Origin: CAIYRG01 sp035577685
GTDB lineage: Bacteria > Pseudomonadota > Alphaproteobacteria > Micropepsales > Micropepsaceae
NCBI GenBank assembly: GCA_035577685.1
Contig: DATLVC010000014.1
Span: 1 to 8,828 of the forward strand
Direction of reading: 5' to 3'
Length of the DNA: 8,828 bases
Part shown: in pieces, positions 7,017-8,828 of the stretch
How the letters are laid out: each line of letters starts with the position of its first letter
How positions within the stretch are numbered: the stretch's first letter is position 1
Made by a program: the position numbers and the translations under genes
The notes under the pieces: generated by a model
Database searches by the model: none
Seen by the model: only the letters and a program-made list of their open reading frames with translations
What the model was told of the DNA's origin: nothing

Positions 7017-8476
7017 GCAATGAACCGATGAACCCGCAGGACGGACCCACGAACGGCGGAGCAACACCGCCGTCCGGAAATGTGCCGATGGACGCCGGCG
7101 ACAAGACGCGGCAAATGCCGGCGTCGAAGCCGAGCATGGGTGGCGCGTTACAGGAATATACCGGGCGCGTTGACGAGGATTCGGAAACGGCCTTCATGAA
7201 TCCGCGCCGCCTGATCGGTAAGGGCGCGGCCGTTATTCTTGTTTTCGTGGTCGGGTTCTTCGGATGGGCCTCGTTCGCGCCGCTCGAGAGCTCGGTAAGC
7301 GCGCCGGGCGTCATTGTCGTGGAGAGCCACCGCAAGACCATTCAGCATCTGGAGGGCGGCATCGTCAAAGAGGTGCTCGTCACCGAAGGCCAGTTGGTGT
7401 CGGCCGGCCAGCCTTTGCTGCGACTCGAGGAAACACAGGCCGAAAGCAATTTCAGCCTGCTTCGCGACGAGGCCAACGGCCTCCTGGCGCAGGAAGCGCG
7501 CCTGATTGCCGAACGCGACGGCGCGGCGAAAATTGAATTTCCGCCCGATTTGCTTACCAAACGGAACGATCCGAACGTCGCCCAAATCCTGGCAGGCGAA
7601 GAAAACACCTTTGTCACCCGCAAGAACGCCTTGGCCAAGCAGATCGCCATTCTCAGCCAGCGCAATGACGAGAACAAAAGCCAGATCGCCGGCCTTCGCA
7701 GCCAGCAGGATGCCGTGACCAAGCAGGGCGCGCTGATCGACCAGGAAGCAAGCGGTGTCGAGGATCTGTACAAGCAGGGCCTCTCGACGCTGCCCCGCGT
7801 GCTCGCGCTTCGCCGGCAGGCCGCCGATCTGACCGGTCAGGGCGGGCAGATCACAGAACACATGGCGGAGATCGAGCTCAATTCGGAAGAAAACAATTTG
7901 CAGATGACCAATCTGCGCAATCAGCAGCTCGCCAGCGTCGCCAACGACCTGCGCGACGTGGAAACGAAAAAATACGATGTGTTAGCCCGCCTGAACGCCG
8001 CGAAAGACGTCATGACGCGGCTCGACCTTGTGGCTCCCGTCTCGGGCAAGATTGTCAGCCTCGCGGTCCACACCAAAGGCGCGGTGATCAAACCCGGCGA
8101 CACGGTGATGGAAATCGTGCCGGCGGAAGATGCCCTCGAGATCGAGGCGCATATGCGCCCGGACGACGCAGACACCATTGTGAGCGGCATGACCGCGCAT
8201 GTCAGCTTCAATTCCTACAAGCAGCGCCGTCTGCCCCAGCTGACCGGAAAGGTCGATACCGTTTCCGCCGACCGGCTGGTGGACCAGCGCACGGGCCAGC
8301 CTTATTTCAATGTCACCGTCACCGTGGACCGCGATGCGCTGAAGGATTATTCGGCGGTGCGTCTGGTGCCCGGCCTTCCGGCGGATGTCGCGATCGCGAC
8401 CGGCACGCGCACGCTGATGGATTATTTCCTGGCGCCGGTTCTGGATGTCATCGAGAAAGGCATGCGGGAGCGGTAG
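7013..8476 (+). CDS. HlyD-family periplasmic adaptor (type I secretion membrane fusion protein)
   Basis: A 487-residue adaptor linking the ABC exporter to the TolC channel. It has a ~68-residue cytoplasmic tail rich in Pro, Gly, Met and Asn, then a single anchor helix (about 69-89). The first lipoyl half follows (HLEGGIVKEVLVTEGQLVSAGQPLL, 112-136), then a long helical hairpin (about 140-335, Gln/Asn-rich and likely coiled coil). The second lipoyl half is LVAPVSGKIVSLAVHTKGAVIKPGD (339-363), followed by a beta-barrel domain and the terminal FLAPVLDVIEKGMRER. This is the full HlyD/PrtE domain order. The start is GTG at 7013, overlapping the exporter stop, with GGGGAG 9 bases upstream, so the two genes are translationally coupled. 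The N-terminal tail is somewhat long for PrtE-type proteins and nearer HlyD. In HlyD that tail helps engage the substrate. Confidence 0.95.
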   Translation: MSNEPMNPQDGPTNGGATPPSGNVPMDAGDKTRQMPASKPSMGGALQEYTGRVDEDSETAFMNPRRLIGKGAAVILVFVVGFFGWASFAPLESSVSAPGVIVVESHRKTIQHLEGGIVKEVLVTEGQLVSAGQPLLRLEETQAESNFSLLRDEANGLLAQEARLIAERDGAAKIEFPPDLLTKRNDPNVAQILAGEENTFVTRKNALAKQIAILSQRNDENKSQIAGLRSQQDAVTKQGALIDQEASGVEDLYKQGLSTLPRVLALRRQAADLTGQGGQITEHMAEIELNSEENNLQMTNLRNQQLASVANDLRDVETKKYDVLARLNAAKDVMTRLDLVAPVSGKIVSLAVHTKGAVIKPGDTVMEIVPAEDALEIEAHMRPDDADTIVSGMTAHVSFNSYKQRRLPQLTGKVDTVSADRLVDQRTGQPYFNVTVTVDRDALKDYSAVRLVPGLPADVAIATGTRTLMDYFLAPVLDVIEKGMRER

Positions 8477-8520
8477 ACCGATCCGCGCTTTTTGATCCGG
8501 ACGACCGGTTGTGCAAGATG

Positions 8521-8539
8521 CCTCGCTGAGGCGAGGGAG
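8521..8539 (+). promoter_or_regulatory. Hairpin overlapping the amidohydrolase ribosome binding site
   Basis: CCTCGC (8521-8526) and GCGAGG (8531-8536) form a perfect 6-bp GC-rich stem with a TGAG tetraloop. The right arm takes in the first half of the Shine-Dalgarno GAGGGAG (8533-8539), which lies 7 bases before the ATG at 8547. Folding would partly hide the ribosome site. There is no T-run after it, so it is not an intrinsic terminator for the adaptor gene. A regulatory effect is only inferred. Confidence 0.45.
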
Positions 8540-8546
8540 CCTGACA

Positions 8547-8828
8547 ATGAGCGACATCAAGATCGACGCGTTCAACCATTTCATTCCGCCGGCCTATCTC
8601 GAGCTTCTGAAGCAGCACTCCAAGGACACCGGCATCGTCAAGCGCATGGCGAGCATTCCGGTGCTGTGGGACCTGGATGCGCGGGTGGAATTGCTCGGAC
8701 GCTGGCCTGAGCTGCGGCAGGTGCTGACCCTGGGGCTGCCCCATCCCGAAGCACTCGGAGGACCGGAGATTTCCGTGCCGGCAGCACGCGCGGTCAATGA
8801 TGGCCTGGCCGAAGCGTGCAAGCGCTTT
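8547..8828 (+). CDS. Amidohydrolase-2 family protein (3'-truncated by window edge)
   Basis: The first 94 residues of a metal-dependent hydrolase/decarboxylase of the amidohydrolase-2 family (relatives include ACMSD and gamma-resorcylate decarboxylase). The start IKIDAFNHFIPPAYLELL is the family's first strand. It is followed by VLWDLDARVELLGRWPELRQVLTLGLP and then ARAVNDGLAEACKRF. This order (strand, 'D-x-x-x-R-x-x-x-L' helix, a strand ending in P, then 'N-D-x-L-A') matches family members I recall. ATG 8547 has GAGGGAG 7 bases upstream. In relatives the strand reads D-x-H-x-H; here it is D-A-F-N-H, so the first metal His is replaced by Phe. It lies 70 bases after the adaptor gene on the same strand. 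Nothing ties it functionally to secretion, and the substrate is unknown. Confidence 0.82.
   Translation, partial: MSDIKIDAFNHFIPPAYLELLKQHSKDTGIVKRMASIPVLWDLDARVELLGRWPELRQVLTLGLPHPEALGGPEISVPAARAVNDGLAEACKRF

Noticed and set aside
5541..7067. 508-codon open frame on the minus strand
   Set aside because: It lies antisense to the clear ABC exporter, has the Arg/His/Asp-rich composition of a GC-codon shadow and shows no recognisable domain.
7148..7861. 237-codon minus-strand open frame
   Set aside because: It is a shadow of the HlyD-type adaptor gene; no family features and no ribosome site.
8477..8520. Possible intrinsic terminator after the adaptor gene
   Set aside because: The T-run (8490-8495) lies between the two GATC copies instead of after a stem, and pairing is only 4 bp plus a bulge.
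1..8828. Mobile element, CRISPR array, tRNA or phage signature
   Set aside because: No transposase or integrase frames, terminal repeats, regular spacer arrays or tRNA-like folds were seen; base composition is even apart from the 5046-5225 gap.

Overview
The window is GC-rich and densely coded. The protein families and the TTG, GTG and overlapping ATGA/GTGA starts look alphaproteobacterial. A rhizobial-, Caulobacter- or Rhizomicrobium-like lineage is plausible, but I cannot name a genus from the sequence alone. It looks like ordinary chromosome: I see no tRNA, rRNA, insertion sequence, integrase or CRISPR array.

Region 1 (1-2098, + strand) is the 3' end of a nucleotide-sugar operon. It holds the C-terminal part of a sugar C-methyltransferase, then an RmlC-type 3,5-epimerase, then an NAD(P)-dependent SDR epimerase/reductase. 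The genes are joined by 4-base GTGA and ATGA stop/start overlaps. This set is typical of a branched (3-C-methyl) deoxysugar, probably CDP-linked, for surface polysaccharide. The cytidylyltransferase and 4,6-dehydratase would be expected just upstream, outside the window.

Region 2 (2111-3482, - strand) runs convergent to the sugar operon. In its own direction of transcription it has a secreted M23-family metallopeptidase (LytM-like, with HxxxD and HxH) followed by a small DUF3467-like protein.

Region 3 (3669-8476, + strand) is a complete three-part type I secretion system in the order TolC-like outer-membrane channel, PrtD-type ABC exporter, HlyD-type periplasmic adaptor. The ABC and adaptor genes overlap by GTGA. 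The channel gene is set apart by a 180-base AT-richer gap with palindromes, repeated TCGG-ending boxes and a candidate promoter. No secreted substrate (RTX repeats or other) is coded in the window.

Region 4 (8547-8828, + strand) is the 5' part of an amidohydrolase-2 family gene. Its N-terminal metal motif has Phe where the first His is normally found, and a small hairpin overlaps its ribosome binding site.

Taken together this is a cell-envelope locus: surface-sugar synthesis, a peptidoglycan-hydrolase-type protein and a type I exporter. The closest known analogy is the Caulobacter S-layer export region beside O-antigen genes, but that parallel is inference.
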